Numbered from the stretch's first letter, positions 1 to 11,905 are shown. The stretch is 64,000 nt of DNA from Plutella xylostella (GCF_932276165.1 NC_063995.1:9424001-9488000), one strand, 5' to 3'. Notes: generated by a model from the sequence alone, not told the origin. Program-made: numbers and translations.

Positions 1-936
1 TAAGAAGGGCTGGATCTTCCCCCTATTAAGCCAAAACATCTACAAGGGCCCTAAATATTTAACTGACAGACCCACTGGCCTCCTTAAGCTAGCTTTATTG
101 TGGATTAACTTGGCATGTTCTTTCGAGCCTCGCCAGCGGAAAGGGAAGAAATGCGATTTTTCCTTTTGCGATCCACCAATTTATATTTTTGGCTCACGTT
201 TTTCAGGTGATTTAGTTACGGAAGCGTCATTGGTGTTTACGGGAAGGGGCAAATGAGCGTTATTTGTATTCGCGACCGAATGCCGAGGTATTAGTCGCTT
301 CGTGCCGCCAGTCACGGGATTGGGGAGATCTAGGTAGGTTATACAAAATGATAAGTCTACAAACGAGGCTTGCTGTTTATTGTGTGTTTGTTTTTTTTTT
401 AATAAACTCATGGGTATTGTGGGTGCCGCAATATCCACTATCCAACAATCCTTCGTGCTTTGGCCGGCATATGCAGACATACTACTGCCCACTGCTTTAC
501 CGTTCATAAAAACCCCTTTACTGAAAAAGGGAGAATTGCTCAATGGTCACGCCACCAATTAATTACTCCAAAAGTTATTGCTTTACGTAATTCATTAAAC
601 TGTACCTACTTGTAAAGCTTCGAATTCGCATCGTTATGAAACAAAGCAAAATTTTAACAGAATTGATTTATGTAAAATTATGGATACTCAAAGCTCTCCG
701 GTTATGGAAAATTTCCATTTACTAATTAAAAACTTGCAAACTTCCCATTTATTTTATTCGGCTTTTTCATAAGCAAGTATTAAATAACCTATACTCAGGA
801 GACTAAAGTAGAACTATAGATATTTCTAGTAGCAATACCTATCTCTATGCAGCAATTACGTCTAGCTCTTACATCTTCATGAATTGACCTCAGACTAGTA
901 CGTACTACGAACCTACCTACTTTAATTGATTTACTT
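1..936. other. AT-rich DNA without recognised feature
   Basis: Short ORFs on both strands here have no recognisable domain and no splice context. I see no repeat ends or promoter signal. Confidence 0.5.
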
Positions 937-1089
937 AGTGCCAATTGCTCCATTGTCGGTTATCTAACCGACAGGGATTGATTTATAAATTAAACGTCAG
1001 CATCTCCATATAAAATTCATGACAGATGTGTCAAAAGTTAACCGCTACTCCCTGGTTATGCTCTAACCGAGAATGGAGAAATTGGCACT
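937..1089. mobile_element. MITE, family with AGTGCCAATT termini
   Basis: Terminal inverted repeats of about 25 bp: the left end reads agtgccaattgctccatt, and the right end is its near-exact reverse complement ending aattggcact. Related copies lie at 47982-48132 and 32593-32759. No coding capacity. The superfamily is not clear because no certain target duplication is visible. Confidence 0.7.
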
Positions 1090-1485
1090 TAACATGGCTG
1101 AGATTTAAACAATGGCACTCTGAATAAAAACGCTCAGTAATTTCTAATTAATTCTTATTTCTTCATGTTTCAGATAACTTTCATGCTTGGCCACACAGCC
1201 AGTCACAGACACCTCTTTCTCCATAACTGCTGTAGGTAAAGCTATATACAAATAGTAGATAAGTATTAAGTTATTCTGTCACTGGACTACTTACTCTGCC
1301 GTCCCCTATTAGGGTGAATTTCCCGCGGCCAAAAATTGCGTGGCATCAATGAAATCGGTACTAAAGAACCAAGTTATAATTTTCTAATATTTTTTTCCGG
1401 GTGAAATAGTTATCTATGTGTAGCACTAAATATTTTATTAATAGGATTAATGGATATTTAAAAAAAAAATATTAAACCCCCAAAT
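1090..1485. other. AT-rich DNA without recognised feature
   Basis: No ORF, repeat end or regulatory signal recognised. Confidence 0.4.
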
Positions 1486-2222
1486 CTTTCATTGCCGTGT
1501 CTGTCCCCACGTTACCACGTTTTGTATTATTCTTCATTGATGAAAAAATATTGAGTATTGATAGTTAAACTTAGTTTCATTTCATACATTAATAGTTAAA
1601 GTATAGTCACGGAATACATTTATTGAAATATATAAAGAATATAACGAACGGTAAGTGAAAATTCATGTGTCCCAAAACTTCTGTTCATTGCCGTGTCCTA
1701 AACGTGATCAAGGCTATTGTTTTACCTATGAACTTGGGTGCCCCCCTCAGTGCGCTAATCGTTTTTTACAAGTGTCGCCTAACTGCTCGACGTGGAAGGA
1801 GGTACATCGGTGCCCGCGTTTTTGCGCTATAGTGAAAATCAGTAAAAATTTTGGGGACTGGACATTTTTTCTTTCATTGCCGTGGATAGATATAACTTCT
1901 ATAAAATTAAGTTTGTCTTCTAGAGTAAGCATTCAAAAGAAAGCTTTTTGAAAATATTTACCTTATAAAGTGTTTATTTCTTCGAATAGTTAATACTTTT
2001 TTAGTTATTTATATTTAATGCCTTGATTTTCATCGCCATTCTTTCATTTCCGTGGCTTCCGTGGCCAATATTTGCTATGGCAATGAAAAAAAAGCCACGG
2101 CAATGAAAAAAATTTCATTGCCATGTCTTGTAAAATAATTTGTATTCATTGCCGTGGTTATGTTATTCATTTCCGTGGCCAGGTTATTCATTTCCGTGAC
2201 TTATGTTTTCATCGCCGTGGTA
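1486..2222. repeat. Dispersed array of the TTTCATTGCCGTGG motif, left block
   Basis: The motif or a close variant (cattgccgtg, catttccgtgg, catcgccgtgg) occurs near 1487, 1684, 1874, 2042, 2115, 2144, 2167, 2190 and 2212 on the + strand, and reversed near 2076 and 2092. Spacing tightens to about 23 bp at the right end. No ORF explains it. A second block lies at 4913-5035. Confidence 0.65.
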
Positions 2223-2425
2223 TGTATGATTAGGGAAAGTAACATATCTTTTACCTGTAATACAGGTAATAGCGATCACTGACATTACCTACAGAACTAG
2301 TCAAATTACCTCTTTTTGCAGTGCGTTAAAACGGGTGCGTATCGCGATGTATAAAAACGAAATATATAATATTACATTAATAATAACAATAACAACATAA
2401 TTATAATGAACGTTATGTATAAATA
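2223..2425. other. AT-rich spacer
   Basis: No feature recognised. Confidence 0.4.
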
Positions 2426-2785
2426 AGACCGAAGGTAGCTCAGTCGGGTAAGCGCCCGCTTCCCACTCCAATAATGCGGGTGTGAATTCTGGCGCTGACA
2501 TGTACCAATGTGTTCCTTTGAATTTAAATACAATGTATACCATCGCTCTTACGGTGAAGGAAAACATCGTGAAGAACCCTGCATATCTACCTATAGATTT
2601 AGCACATCTAGGTAATATGTGAACCCACCAACTCGCTGTGGACCAGCGTGGTGGGAAATGGTCCAAGCTTAGAAAGGCAGCAGCTTAGACCTTGGGGATA
2701 TGCACATTGCACAAAGGTCCCATTCGAGAGAGCCAGGTGCAGGTACTTACACCTCCCACAGATAGTAGAATAGAATATAATAGAA
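2426..2785 (+). mobile_element. tRNA-derived SINE (copy 1)
   Basis: A tRNA-like head with A box ggtagctcagtcgggtaagc and degenerate B box (gtgaattctgg), followed by a body nearly identical to the SINE at 13423-13760, including accaatg, the segment cgctcttacggtgaagg and a tail of agaat repeats. More diverged than the second copy and with no clear target duplication, so probably older. Confidence 0.8.
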
Positions 2786-3029
2786 CATACATCTCTGCAG
2801 GAACTCATCTGGATGCTAAGTGGCCTTAATGCTGCTTGAGTGTAGACCTCCGTATGAACTTGGGCAAGACTAAAGTCATGTAGAATGTTCACATACAACC
2901 GGAGCCGGTGATCGTTCGTGAGACAACTATCGAAGTTGTGCAATAATATGAAAAAATGAAAAAAATTAAAAATAGTTTATTGTTCAAAACAATTCAATAC
3001 AATAAAATAGCCAGAGCCCCTGTGCTAGG
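2786..3029. other. Sequence between SINE and RTE fragment
   Basis: Possibly degraded upstream LINE sequence, since it directly precedes recognisable RTE reverse-transcriptase codons. I cannot assign it. Confidence 0.3.
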
Positions 3030-4190
3030 TTTAAAACCTGTATTACTGGGTACTCCGCCCCACTACCAGCACGTGTTACAAAATGAACAAAAATATGACT
3101 ACCTGAGGCAGACTATTCGGCTAGGCATAAGCAACTTCGACAAGGAGGCTGAAAGGCGCATCCAACAGTCTTCAACCATTGCACCCTGCCAGTTATGACA
3201 TATGGTGCAGAGGGTTCTACCTTTTTTGGCCTAAGATTTACTGCCTAATCTCGTATTGCATAGTAACGTTTGGTCAAAGTCTCGTTTCGCCGAAAATTGT
3301 ATGGCATAAATCTCGTTTAGTAAAAAGTTATTTCGCATAATCTTATTTAGCCTAATAACGGTATGGTCAAATCTCAAATAGGCTAACAATACTATGGCAT
3401 AGCTTATAAAAACTACTAATATTCATTTGGCTTTAACTTTGACGACGCGTCTCCCTATATAGCGCAAACTGGGGCCTTGCATTAGGTATTTAATTTTCCG
3501 CTATGTGGGTAACGTTTCGCTGCGCTCCGCTTTGCTTTCGACGAACATGTGCACCTAACATGCTCCTCCTCGCTTTGCTCGTCGTCGCACCTACCTTTAG
3601 GTTTCGATCCCATCGGGTTTAATGGCGATTGTAATAATTATAATGGTCATTCACTTTCGATATTTTGATCATTCAATATCGTGATTTTCGGGATGTAGGA
3701 GAAAAATACCACAATTTGTACATTTAAAACATACTGAATATAGTAAGATAATATTAGGAGAAACAAGATTATACCAATACGAACCATTTGAGCAAACGAG
3801 ACTTAGATGTTTCAAGTTTGTGCCAAAAGACTTTTAGACGAAACGAGTCTTATGCCAAGTGATGATTCTACCAAAAAAGTTTAAACCTTACGAGTTATGC
3901 GAAATGAGTTTAGGATAATAAGGATTAGGCGAGATGAGGGGAACCCGGTGCAGAGACCTGGACACACTGATGGTGGGACTGGTCCACCGATTTAAAGTCA
4001 CTCAGCGTGCTATGGAGAGAGCTATGCTTGGGGTTTCTCTAATGGATGGTATCAGAAAAGAAGTTATACGTCAGATGACTAAGGTTACCAGCCGGTAGTG
4101 GCTGGATTCGGAAGACCGAGGACCGAGTGTTGTGGCGCTCCTTGAGAGAGGCCTATGTCTAGCATTGGATGATTATAGGCTGATGATGAC
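3030..4190 (+). mobile_element. Decayed RTE-type LINE fragment (reverse transcriptase C-terminus), interrupted
   Basis: The frame at 3060-3165 reads like the RTE endonuclease-reverse transcriptase segment ending LGISNFDKEAERRIQ. After a small deletion, VMTYGAE follows at 3191-3211. The sequence then breaks at an inserted element and resumes at 3955 with the continuation of the same frame, followed by ERAMLGVSL-type codons around 4010-4050 and the usual tail ending in gatgatgac near 4190. Frameshifts and deletions make it non-functional. A related but younger copy is on the - strand at 39194-39604. Confidence 0.75.
3212..3946. mobile_element. 735-bp non-autonomous DNA element with 8-bp target duplication (hAT-like)
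   Basis: Ends GGGTTCTACC and GGGGAACCC are inverted. The direct repeat ggtgcaga flanks it exactly (3204-3211 and 3947-3954). Removing the element plus one repeat rejoins the RTE reverse-transcriptase frame, which proves the boundaries. Inside are degenerate subterminal repeats of the form taatctcgtttagcc on the left (3225-3410), inverted on the right (3780-3940). The core at 3480-3600 is GC-richer. No transposase. The 8-bp duplication suggests hAT; the family is not recognised. Confidence 0.8.
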
Positions 4191-4199
4191 AACATGTAC

Positions 4200-4690
4200 A
4201 TTTCATTTTATTATACCAATTAAAATATACTATGATTTAGCATAAAGTTCATAAAATATTCTATCATATCACATAATGTGTGTTAAATTACACAACACCA
4301 TCAAAACCTCTAGCACCACAACCTAAAGATAGGTGCGATAACGAGAAAAGCGAGGAGGAGCGGTTAAGTGCACATGTTCAGCAAAAGCGAAGCGGGGCTA
4401 CATGGGGAGACGCTCTATGTTTAGGTTTTGGTGCAAGGAGTTTTGACTGCGTTATTATTATTGGCGCTATGTAGGGAGACGCTTAGCTGACCAACATGTG
4501 CACCTAACCGCACACGCCTATGTTTATATTTTGGTGCTAGGTGTTTTGCCGGTGTTGTGTAATTCAGCACAGATAATATATGTCATATTATAGTATATTT
4601 TATGAATTTTACATAAAATGAACAGTATACATATTGGGTATTATACCTTATAAATAAAAATATAGATGTTATAGGTAAGGTTTATTATAT
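4200..4690. mobile_element. Foldback element with imperfect long inverted repeats
   Basis: Arms 4243-4320 and 4532-4615 are imperfect reverse complements (tggtgctag, gtgttgtgtaatt and tattttatgaa shared). The inner part 4343-4385 is the reverse complement of 3539-3580 in the neighbouring element, sharing aacatgtgcacctaac and gctcctcctcgctt. Non-coding. Confidence 0.6.
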
Positions 4691-4912
4691 GTTGTAAACG
4701 TTATTAGTGTGAAATGAAACATTTTGTTTTATACGTCGCAATACGGACCCCACAATGCTACTTAGAGAATTCCATACTATATTCTTATTTTTTTATACAT
4801 ACTGTCGTTCTTTCTTTCGTTCCAATATCTATCCAAATATTTCTGCCATACATGCCTGTCTAAGTTTGCGTTTCCCTCACAGTCTTTTTTAAAAATTGCA
4901 GTGGATTGATTC

Positions 4913-5035
4913 TTTCATTTCCATCGTATACAGTTCTTTCATTGCCGTGGAAGTTTGTTTCATTGCCGTGGGCCTTTGTTTCATTGCCGTGGACGCTTGT
5001 TTCATTGCCGTGAAGGCATGTTTCATCGCCGTGGC
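4913..5035 (+). repeat. Tandem array of the TTTCATTGCCGTGG motif, right block
   Basis: Six consecutive units starting near 4914, 4936, 4957, 4979, 5000 and 5021, each tttcattgccgtgg or a one- to two-base variant, separated by 7-8 variable bases: a 21-22 bp period, about two helical turns. A single reversed copy (ccacggaaatgaa) lies at 5167. Together with 1486-2222 it brackets 3.7 kb. Confidence 0.75.
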
Positions 5036-5189
5036 ACGAAATTTTTAATCATCCGTATCTTGTTAAGTTTTTAACTTATCTGCTACCCATTTAGTAAGAA
5101 CACTAACATTAACAAAAACTTTAATAAAAGCGTTTTTCTGATATAAAAAACCTTAAGATAAAAAAGTCCACGGAAATGAAGATTTTTTA

Positions 5190-6084
5190 GGACTTGTTGA
5201 AATCCACCCATTAACTATTAAGGCATGTGGCCCGGCCGCTCGCAAGTAGCAATAAAGCAACACAAATTACTTAGAGCCGTACAATTTTACGATATTTCCC
5301 TGAGCTGCCTTGTTTCACCTCACCCCGGCTACAGGGAAACTAAGTACTTATTTATTTTACTTGGCTATGGCTATGGAAAAAGGAGGGTTATATTATGCCA
5401 CGTATGTATGCATGCCTATAATATGTTCTGATGATTTCTTATAAATTCAAACTACTTCGACTATGCGTTGCTATGGTTTGAAATCCACCAATCATATTCA
5501 TTGATCTCATTTTTCTTCCACATCATCGCAGCATATAGCAGCATAGCACGTCTTTGATGAAAATTAGAACAGCGCCTTTTTGATTGTGTGGTTTGTAAGA
5601 TAGGTAACTTTTAATGGTGAGGCAACTATCCTCTAAGAAAACGGATACCTAATCAAGAGAATATTTCTTCATGAAAACGATCATACTTACTGATATTTTT
5701 TTAAATAACTGCTTCAAATCCTACAAATAGTAGGTAACTAGATCCAAACTCCAGATTTTGTATTTCTAAGCATTGTACCCCATCGAGTTAAACACCACCG
5801 TAGCTAAATTAGTATAAATAAAATGTACAGTCAGCTATAGATTGTTGTGTTTGTGTGACTGGTGCCGCTGCCGAGTGCTCCATACTTACCGCATTGCGGT
5901 TACACATCTCTCTACAACCAATATACACTCATCGCTATAAATAATTATAAACACGGTTACTCCACACTTTAACAAAGTACTTACCTATAAATTAATAAAC
6001 TTTCAGTTAATTACTAAATTTGTTGTAAGTAGGTATACATAGTTTTTTGTAATTGTGTAGGTAAATCCAGCCTCAATATTTAGA
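5190..6084. other. AT-rich DNA without recognised feature
   Basis: No supported gene; the small ORF near 5225 has no recognisable domain. Confidence 0.4.
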
Positions 6085-6223
6085 TGGTGGGTTACTCTTT
6101 CTTGACCAAAAAAGAACGAACAAGACCATATATATTATATAGGTCTAAAGCTGCGAGATAGAGTCGTGCGAAGCGTTCGTTGCAGCGCTAAAACTTCGTT
6201 ATTTCGTTATCTAGAGTGACCTC
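6085..6223. mobile_element. Diverged MITE of the GGGTCACTCTA family
   Basis: Right end tctagagtgacctct is the reverse complement of the family terminus. The left end (gtgggttactcttt) is a poorer match. Internal gagatagagtcgtg is shared with the copy at 23000-23105. Confidence 0.5.
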
Positions 6224-6919
6224 TTGTGCTCAGCTTTGGGAGTATACGTACGTACTCGCGAAAGTTATTGAATAAAAGCTCATTTTGCCCGCCACTGTTT
6301 ATTTTGGGTCCAATCACTGTGTTTCCGCGAGTATTTAACCGAAATTTGCTGCTCATTTTGATCAGTAAACTTAATGTGAGTCAAATCACGCCCGCATTGA
6401 ACGAAGCATTAACAAATTGCGTTAAGATTGGACTGGCACAAACATGATATAAAAACATAAACTTACTTTGTGTGAATAATTAATATATTACATTTAATTG
6501 TTTACCAATAATAATAAGAAAAACTATAAGAAATTATTTATTCCAGGTTAAATAAAACCCATAAATAAAACGAAAAGCTTTGGGTGTAAAGTAATTTCTA
6601 ATCCTGTAAAACTTTTTACCCGCGCAGTTTAAAATAACCTGTTAAAGCTGTAAGCTACAAAAAAGTAACGAGATCTTGTATTCTCCAATTAAAAAACTGT
6701 ACTGTATATAAAATTAATAGCTTTATTATACAAAATATATTTAAAACTTATTACGGGAACAGTACTTTACTAGTGATATCTGGCTATTTAGGAACATACC
6801 TACTTAATTTTAATCAGAAATGTCTGTATCCGTGCAGAGCTTCGAGATTAGGTCTACAATACGAGGTTGAGTCAATTTCCCTCGATTGTAACAATCAATC
6901 TTGCACCCTGCTCGAGCCT
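6224..6919. other. AT-rich DNA without recognised feature
   Basis: The 73-codon ORF at 6226 has no domain and no splice context. Nothing else seen. Confidence 0.4.
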
Positions 6920-7059
6920 GGGGGTCACTCTATGACGAAAAACTAGGTTTTGGAGCGCTGCTGCGCGAGACACGACTCCATCTTGTTGTATTACTTAAAC
7001 GTGCCGATTGCACGACAGCTCTCGTTCATTCATTTTTCGTCAGTATAGAGTGACCCCCC
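6920..7059. mobile_element. MITE, family with GGGGGTCACTCTAT termini
   Basis: The best-preserved copy in the window. Left end gggggtcactctatgacgaa and right end ttcgtcagtatagagtgacc are inverted repeats of more than 20 bp. Other copies are at 23000-23105, 42503-42652 and 6085-6223, and a half copy near 9088-9128. Confidence 0.75.
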
Positions 7060-7676
7060 TGTCCTGTTGCAGCAAAAACTCACCTCCGGGCGCGGACGCT
7101 TGTCTGAATGTACTTGAATTACGTCTGTGGGGAGCTGGCTGGTTGGGCCACTATTCTCATAAATAATCACGGCCCAATCGTGTGTCGTCTCGACAGAGTC
7201 CATTTCATAGTATATTTTAGTTATCGTTTAAATAAATGTAAGTAGGTATAAGACATATTTTATGCTCACGACGAAGGGGTAGTCCTAAGTGACACGCAAG
7301 TATGCCATCCGCTTTTCGCTGTAAGTACATTCATACTTAGGTATTCATTGAGAGGCTTTAATCCTTATCAATGGGTTTTTTAAATACTCAAATACTGAAT
7401 GAGTGATTCTCGAGCGGAATCGGTCTTGGTTTGGGCCGAGAGTCCCGGATGATTTATGTCCAGCGCCGGCTCTTGATTAATTACTCAGCTCGTGAGAAAA
7501 CTATCTCCTGTCCCGGAGACCTAAGCGGTCCTCGCCCGCTTGTTAAGCTTTCACTTATTCAGACGTTCCGATAGAGGTCCTGTCTCATGAAATAGTAATA
7601 TCGCCATGGCGGACTTAAGGAGCTCCTAATTCGTCCCAGTTATCGAAAGCTGGCACATTCAACACATGCCTATAAT
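7060..7676. other. DNA without recognised feature
   Basis: No gene or repeat end recognised. Confidence 0.4.
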
Positions 7677-8045
7677 GTCCTCCTAGCCGAATTTCGACCA
7701 CGGCGGCCAATCTCATTTTGAGATCAGCCATCTACGCAGGAGTATATTATAGTGCCCAAGTGTGTGCGCAGTACACAGAAGCACTCTCTGTTCCATCACT
7801 CTCATAGCCCAATGGGACGGATTGACCGACACGACTGGAGAGAGCTAGGCGCAGGACCGACTGATTTACATGCCCATCCGACAGCATGGATCGTTTCACT
7901 GTTTCGGACATCAGGTGATCAGCCTTCTATGTCCTAACCAAACTTAGAACCACAATTTAGAAACACAAATTGATGGTCCCACCCGGGAATCGAACCCTGG
8001 ACCTCTGGGTCATGAAGCGAAGCTTCTACCACTAGACCACAGAGG
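7677..8045 (-). mobile_element. tRNA-derived SINE with exact 12-bp target duplication
   Basis: On the - strand the head at 8045 reads like a tRNA with A box tggtctagtggtagaagc and B box ggttcgattcc, followed by a body of the common lepidopteran SINE type that ends at 7677. The direct repeat catgcctataat flanks both sides (7665-7676 and 8046-8057). The acceptor stem does not pair, so it is not a tRNA gene. Confidence 0.85.
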
Positions 8046-8785
8046 CATGCCTATAATATACCTATATTGGCATGAGCATGGCGTCCTACTTTTGCTACTT
8101 TTTATATGTATATACAGCGTGATGTTTTTTGATTTACATTCAAAATAAGATCATACGATCTGTAATGGCTAAATATCATAAGTAATTCGATTTTAGAGCT
8201 ATTAACAGACTATTCTTGTAAATTTCCACTATTACTTAACAAGATACTGGATATATTATGTAATTCAAACAACATGAACATCAATATTGTCGAGAAAATC
8301 AATACCTACTATAGACGTGAAGAGTATTAAGTATTAGCCTGTACATTACCGACAAAGGGGAATAGTCGATACCACCTGCTAGTTATTCTATTTTGTTAAA
8401 TACATAATCCGATTAAGGAAATAACGTTCAAATTATTACAAAACCCTCCTCCAGAGGATTTTACCTGGAGAGACCTAATTGAGAAACAATAATAGGGTTT
8501 AGAACTTCGATCCATTTGGGACTAGTCATTAGTTTATTTTAGAGTTGTCAATCTACTTGACTAAATATTTATGTACCTACCTGCGGCCGCTACATGGGTA
8601 AGTTATAATACATATATGCGTTGCTTGTTTAATGCGCGTTCCTCCAATCACAGCGTCGAATTTAAGAATCGGATCGCGATATACTTAGTGACGTTTCTAC
8701 GTCGATAGCGAATCCGTGAAGAGAAAGCTGTACCCGTATCACGAAAATTCGAGCTAACGAATAGAATCGAATGCGAGTGCGACTA
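8046..8785. other. AT-rich DNA without recognised feature
   Basis: Nothing recognised beyond the SINE target duplication at its left edge. Confidence 0.4.
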
Positions 8786-8789
8786 TTGT

Positions 8790-8965
8790 CAACTTGACAG
8801 CACTTTCGAACACTTTTTACCTTTCGAATGAGTTTCGAAAAGAATTACCACAGAGTACATAATATTATTCTGACAATGACCTATGGAATGATAGCTGTCA
8901 AACTTTCGCAAATCTATACACCGCCATTTTGTTGTTGACAGGTTGACAGCACTTTCGAATAGACT
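8790..8965 (+). repeat. Pair of direct repeats ttgacagcactttcgaa
   Basis: A 17-18 bp sequence occurs at 8795 and 8943 in the same orientation, each preceded by a tgtcaac/gttgaca stretch. TTCGAA sites are over-represented between 8750 and 8980. May be part of an unrecognised repeat. Confidence 0.45.
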
Positions 8966-9647
8966 ATCGAATAGAATGTGCTGCGTTTTTTCCGGATCGC
9001 TCTACTGATTACGGAGCTCTTGTATAAATAAAACACCATCCAAAAATTATACGTTTAGTTATCGGTCCTTCAAGATATCAAGACGATCCAGGAGGGTCAC
9101 TTTAGCTTGCGGAAAACGTATGTTTTTCTCGTACTACCACACTACTGCTATTATCTTACTATTGTAGGTACCACATTACAAGGTCGAGTAATGTTAGATA
9201 TACATAGGTACATCAGCCAAATAGATTCAGATTACTTATATAAATTGAGTACTTACTAATAATTTCATTTTTGAATGACCTAACTTAACATTGGGCCGAA
9301 ATAACAAAAATAAAAACCTTAGCTAGTTGATAGTCCTGGTCGGATATCGATTATCTTATTTGATTGTAGCTAAATGTTCGTACCCTCCGTGTAAGCCCTC
9401 CAATGGGAAATAGGCTGGTCGTAACGACGTCCTTTTCTCCGATTGTCTTAAGCTCCGAATGGTTTTAGGATGCCGCTAACTGCTTCTCGGGTGGATGAAA
9501 AAAAGCTGCCTACTTACATCGAATTTGGCTTAATAATATCCTCATTCACTTGCGTAAATTATCATAATTTTAATTTCGATATAAATACAGTAGCTATGTG
9601 CTTTACAAGTACAAATATGGACGTAGAGGATCCAGTAATGCGACACC
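8966..9647. other. AT-rich DNA, one half MITE
   Basis: Near 9088-9128 the sequence gagggtcactttagcttgcg matches one end of the GGGTCACT family. Nothing else recognised. Confidence 0.4.
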
Positions 9648-9780
9648 TATTTATTATTATTATTAAATTCTTTATTGCACAAAGTAAATTGGTACAAAGA
9701 ACAAAGAGGAACTTAATGCTATCAGCATTTTCTATCAGTTAACCTTTGGTGATGTTGAAAAAGTGATTGGGAGTGCTTAA
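9648..9780 (-). mobile_element. LINE 3' end fragment
   Basis: On the - strand it ends in gtgcaataaagaatttaata followed by (ATA)n. The same sequence, including gcttttagcattaagtt-like codons, occurs at 42118-42240. 5'-truncated 3' end of a non-LTR element; family uncertain. Confidence 0.55.
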
Positions 9781-9802
9781 GGCTTTATTTATTAAATATA
9801 TT

Positions 9803-9893
9803 CGCGAGTGATGAAAAAAAGTTCAGTGACATAATAGCACCAGGCAATGGCAGGTAAAACTTATTCATTGCTTGCTTTTTTCCGAGAGTTTAC
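9803..9893. mobile_element. Decayed small MITE (cgcgag / caatgaaaaagtt family)
   Basis: Resembles the palindromic element at 30107-30200: tcgcgagtgatgaaaa on the left, the shared centre ggcaatggcaggt, and a decayed right arm. Confidence 0.45.
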
Positions 9894-10481
9894 TTTTCTT
9901 CAGATTAGTCTTCACTTTTGGAACACCTTTAAGTACCCACTTATAATTTCTGTATATTTTATTATTCGTGGCCAAATATTGGTCTCAGGTAATTCCGCAA
10001 GCTTACAGGATTAACAGCGTCCCTCGTCAGCGTGTCCAGTCAAGTCAAGTCCAGCCGCAAATCTGAGACCTAATGTACCTAGTTTCCACTCGAGGGAAAT
10101 ACCACGGCACTGCAAGCTGGGCCATTAACGAAACTTTAATCTTGCCGTGCCTTCCCATGGGGCTACGGTGTATCGGGCACAATTTTTGTGGCTACTAAAT
10201 TTCCTGTAGGTACCTAAGCCGCGTGGCAGCCGGCCAACAGCGGCCAACAGAGGCGCATATGCTCCCGAATTCACATTCTATTTCCGCACCGCTTACTTTT
10301 AAAAATTTACAAACATGTAAGTAAGTATATTTTTTAACGTTATAGCTTTTTCACCTACCTTATAGGCCTATTACTAGAGCTATTAGTAGTGAAATGCGAT
10401 ACGCTCTCGACCAGATACTTATTGTTAGAGGTAAAAAACTTATTAAATAAGGTTTATGAACATACTACAGATAACGTTTTT
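9894..10481. other. DNA without recognised feature
   Basis: No gene or repeat recognised. Confidence 0.4.
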
Positions 10482-10745
10482 GACGACTCAATGGTATAAT
10501 CATTACACTGTAATTACTCGTAATGACTAGTATTCCTGACTGCTATCCTGCTGATTGTCCCAGGCTCGATCCCCTGCTGGGGCAGATATTTGTATAACAG
10601 ATATTTTTGTACTCGGATATTGAGCGTTTATATCAATAATACTCGTATATCAGCTATCCGATAACCATATTACAGCTCAACCTAGTTAGGGGTCGGATGG
10701 CCGTGTGTGAGAAGTCCCCACATAATACCATTATTACCATTCTCT
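10482..10745 (+). mobile_element. tRNA-like SINE (second family)
   Basis: Head with A-box-like tggtataatcattacactg and B-box-like ggctcgatcccc near 10562, then a body ending ggccgtgtgtgagaagtccc and an ATT-type tail. The 3' half recurs in jbug intron 18 (38495-38585). Confidence 0.6.
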
Positions 10746-11905
10746 TCTTACTTTACGTTTTTCACGAGGTGCATGTTGGTGATATAGTAAACCTCGTAAA
10801 CGTATAATGGCGTCGATGACGCGACATGTTTCGTGCACCATCAATAACTACCGACAGAGCTGTGTGTTTGTTTTGTATCTCGAATATTTTCCCGCATCCC
10901 TCGTCTCCGTTTGCATTTGTTGCTATAAAAATAAGAATAAAAAACAAGCGCTGTGGCACGCTGCAGTGAGCGCTTGACGAATTGGGCGACTCGCTATCTG
11001 GCAACTGTGACGTTGTGTGGCTTCAAAGAGCACCCTGTATTTAGAATAGAACCTACATTCGGGTAGATATGGGTCATAAATAGATACATAGTCATATTAT
11101 GGGCAGAAGAATTTTATACCTGTTATCCCCTTTATTCCCTAGATAATTATTAAATACTTACTTAGTTTAATTACCTACCTAAATATAAATAAGTAGCATG
11201 TATTAAATTAAAAACTGTTTGTAGGTGTGTAGGTGCTCCCGAGTCCGCGTTGTTCTATGGCTTGTAGTAGTTCGGGCAATCGGCTGGTTATTCAAAGTTA
11301 TAAATTCTCGACAGCGTAAACCGGAAAGTATTTGACATTCAATTAATCACTGGGCAAGAAAGTACAAAGGGGGTTTAGCACCGCTCTGTGAAATAAAGTC
11401 TCAATTCTGAATACATAATTAAGCCAGCTTACTCTTTGATTCAACTTTAACTCTGGCCTTTGCAATAGAAGCCAAACAAATTAGAGTACGACATCGCTAA
11501 CTTTGCAATGGGCAAAAGATGGGAGATTATTTTATAAGTTATTAATTATTTATCAATTAGCCTTAACCATAGCTGCATTTAAAAAATAAATTATATTACT
11601 AGGTCTTCAGCTGAGGGTCTATGTTGTACAAATTTGATAGTTTTTCGATAACTACAAAATTTTACGTTTTCTCTTATAAAAAGTGGCGCCTCTAGCGGAA
11701 ACTATCATGAAGCATTGGCAGTTAACAGAAGAAAACCCGAGCTAGCGACTCTGGAGTTCTCTGAAAAGACTCGACGGTCAGCACACTTCCACAGGAGGAC
11801 ACTATGGGGCACTAGTGGACACCAATGTGTACCAGCTTCCACATACTAATTTAGGTGCAATGTGAATTTATTTTACAAGTTTGCTATTTATTTATACAGT
11901 TAATT
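10746..11905. other. DNA without recognised feature
   Basis: The 80-codon ORF at 10762-11004 (- strand) shows no domain. Nothing else supported. Confidence 0.4.

Noticed and set aside
181..543. 120-codon - strand ORF
   Set aside because: No recognisable motif and overlapped by equally long ORFs on the other strand.
4913..5035. CRISPR array
   Set aside because: Spacers are only 7-8 bases, there are no cas genes, and the genome is eukaryotic.
7973..8045. tRNA gene on the - strand (A and B boxes, CAT in the anticodon position)
   Set aside because: Acceptor arms do not pair and the unit continues into a SINE body with a 12-bp target duplication.
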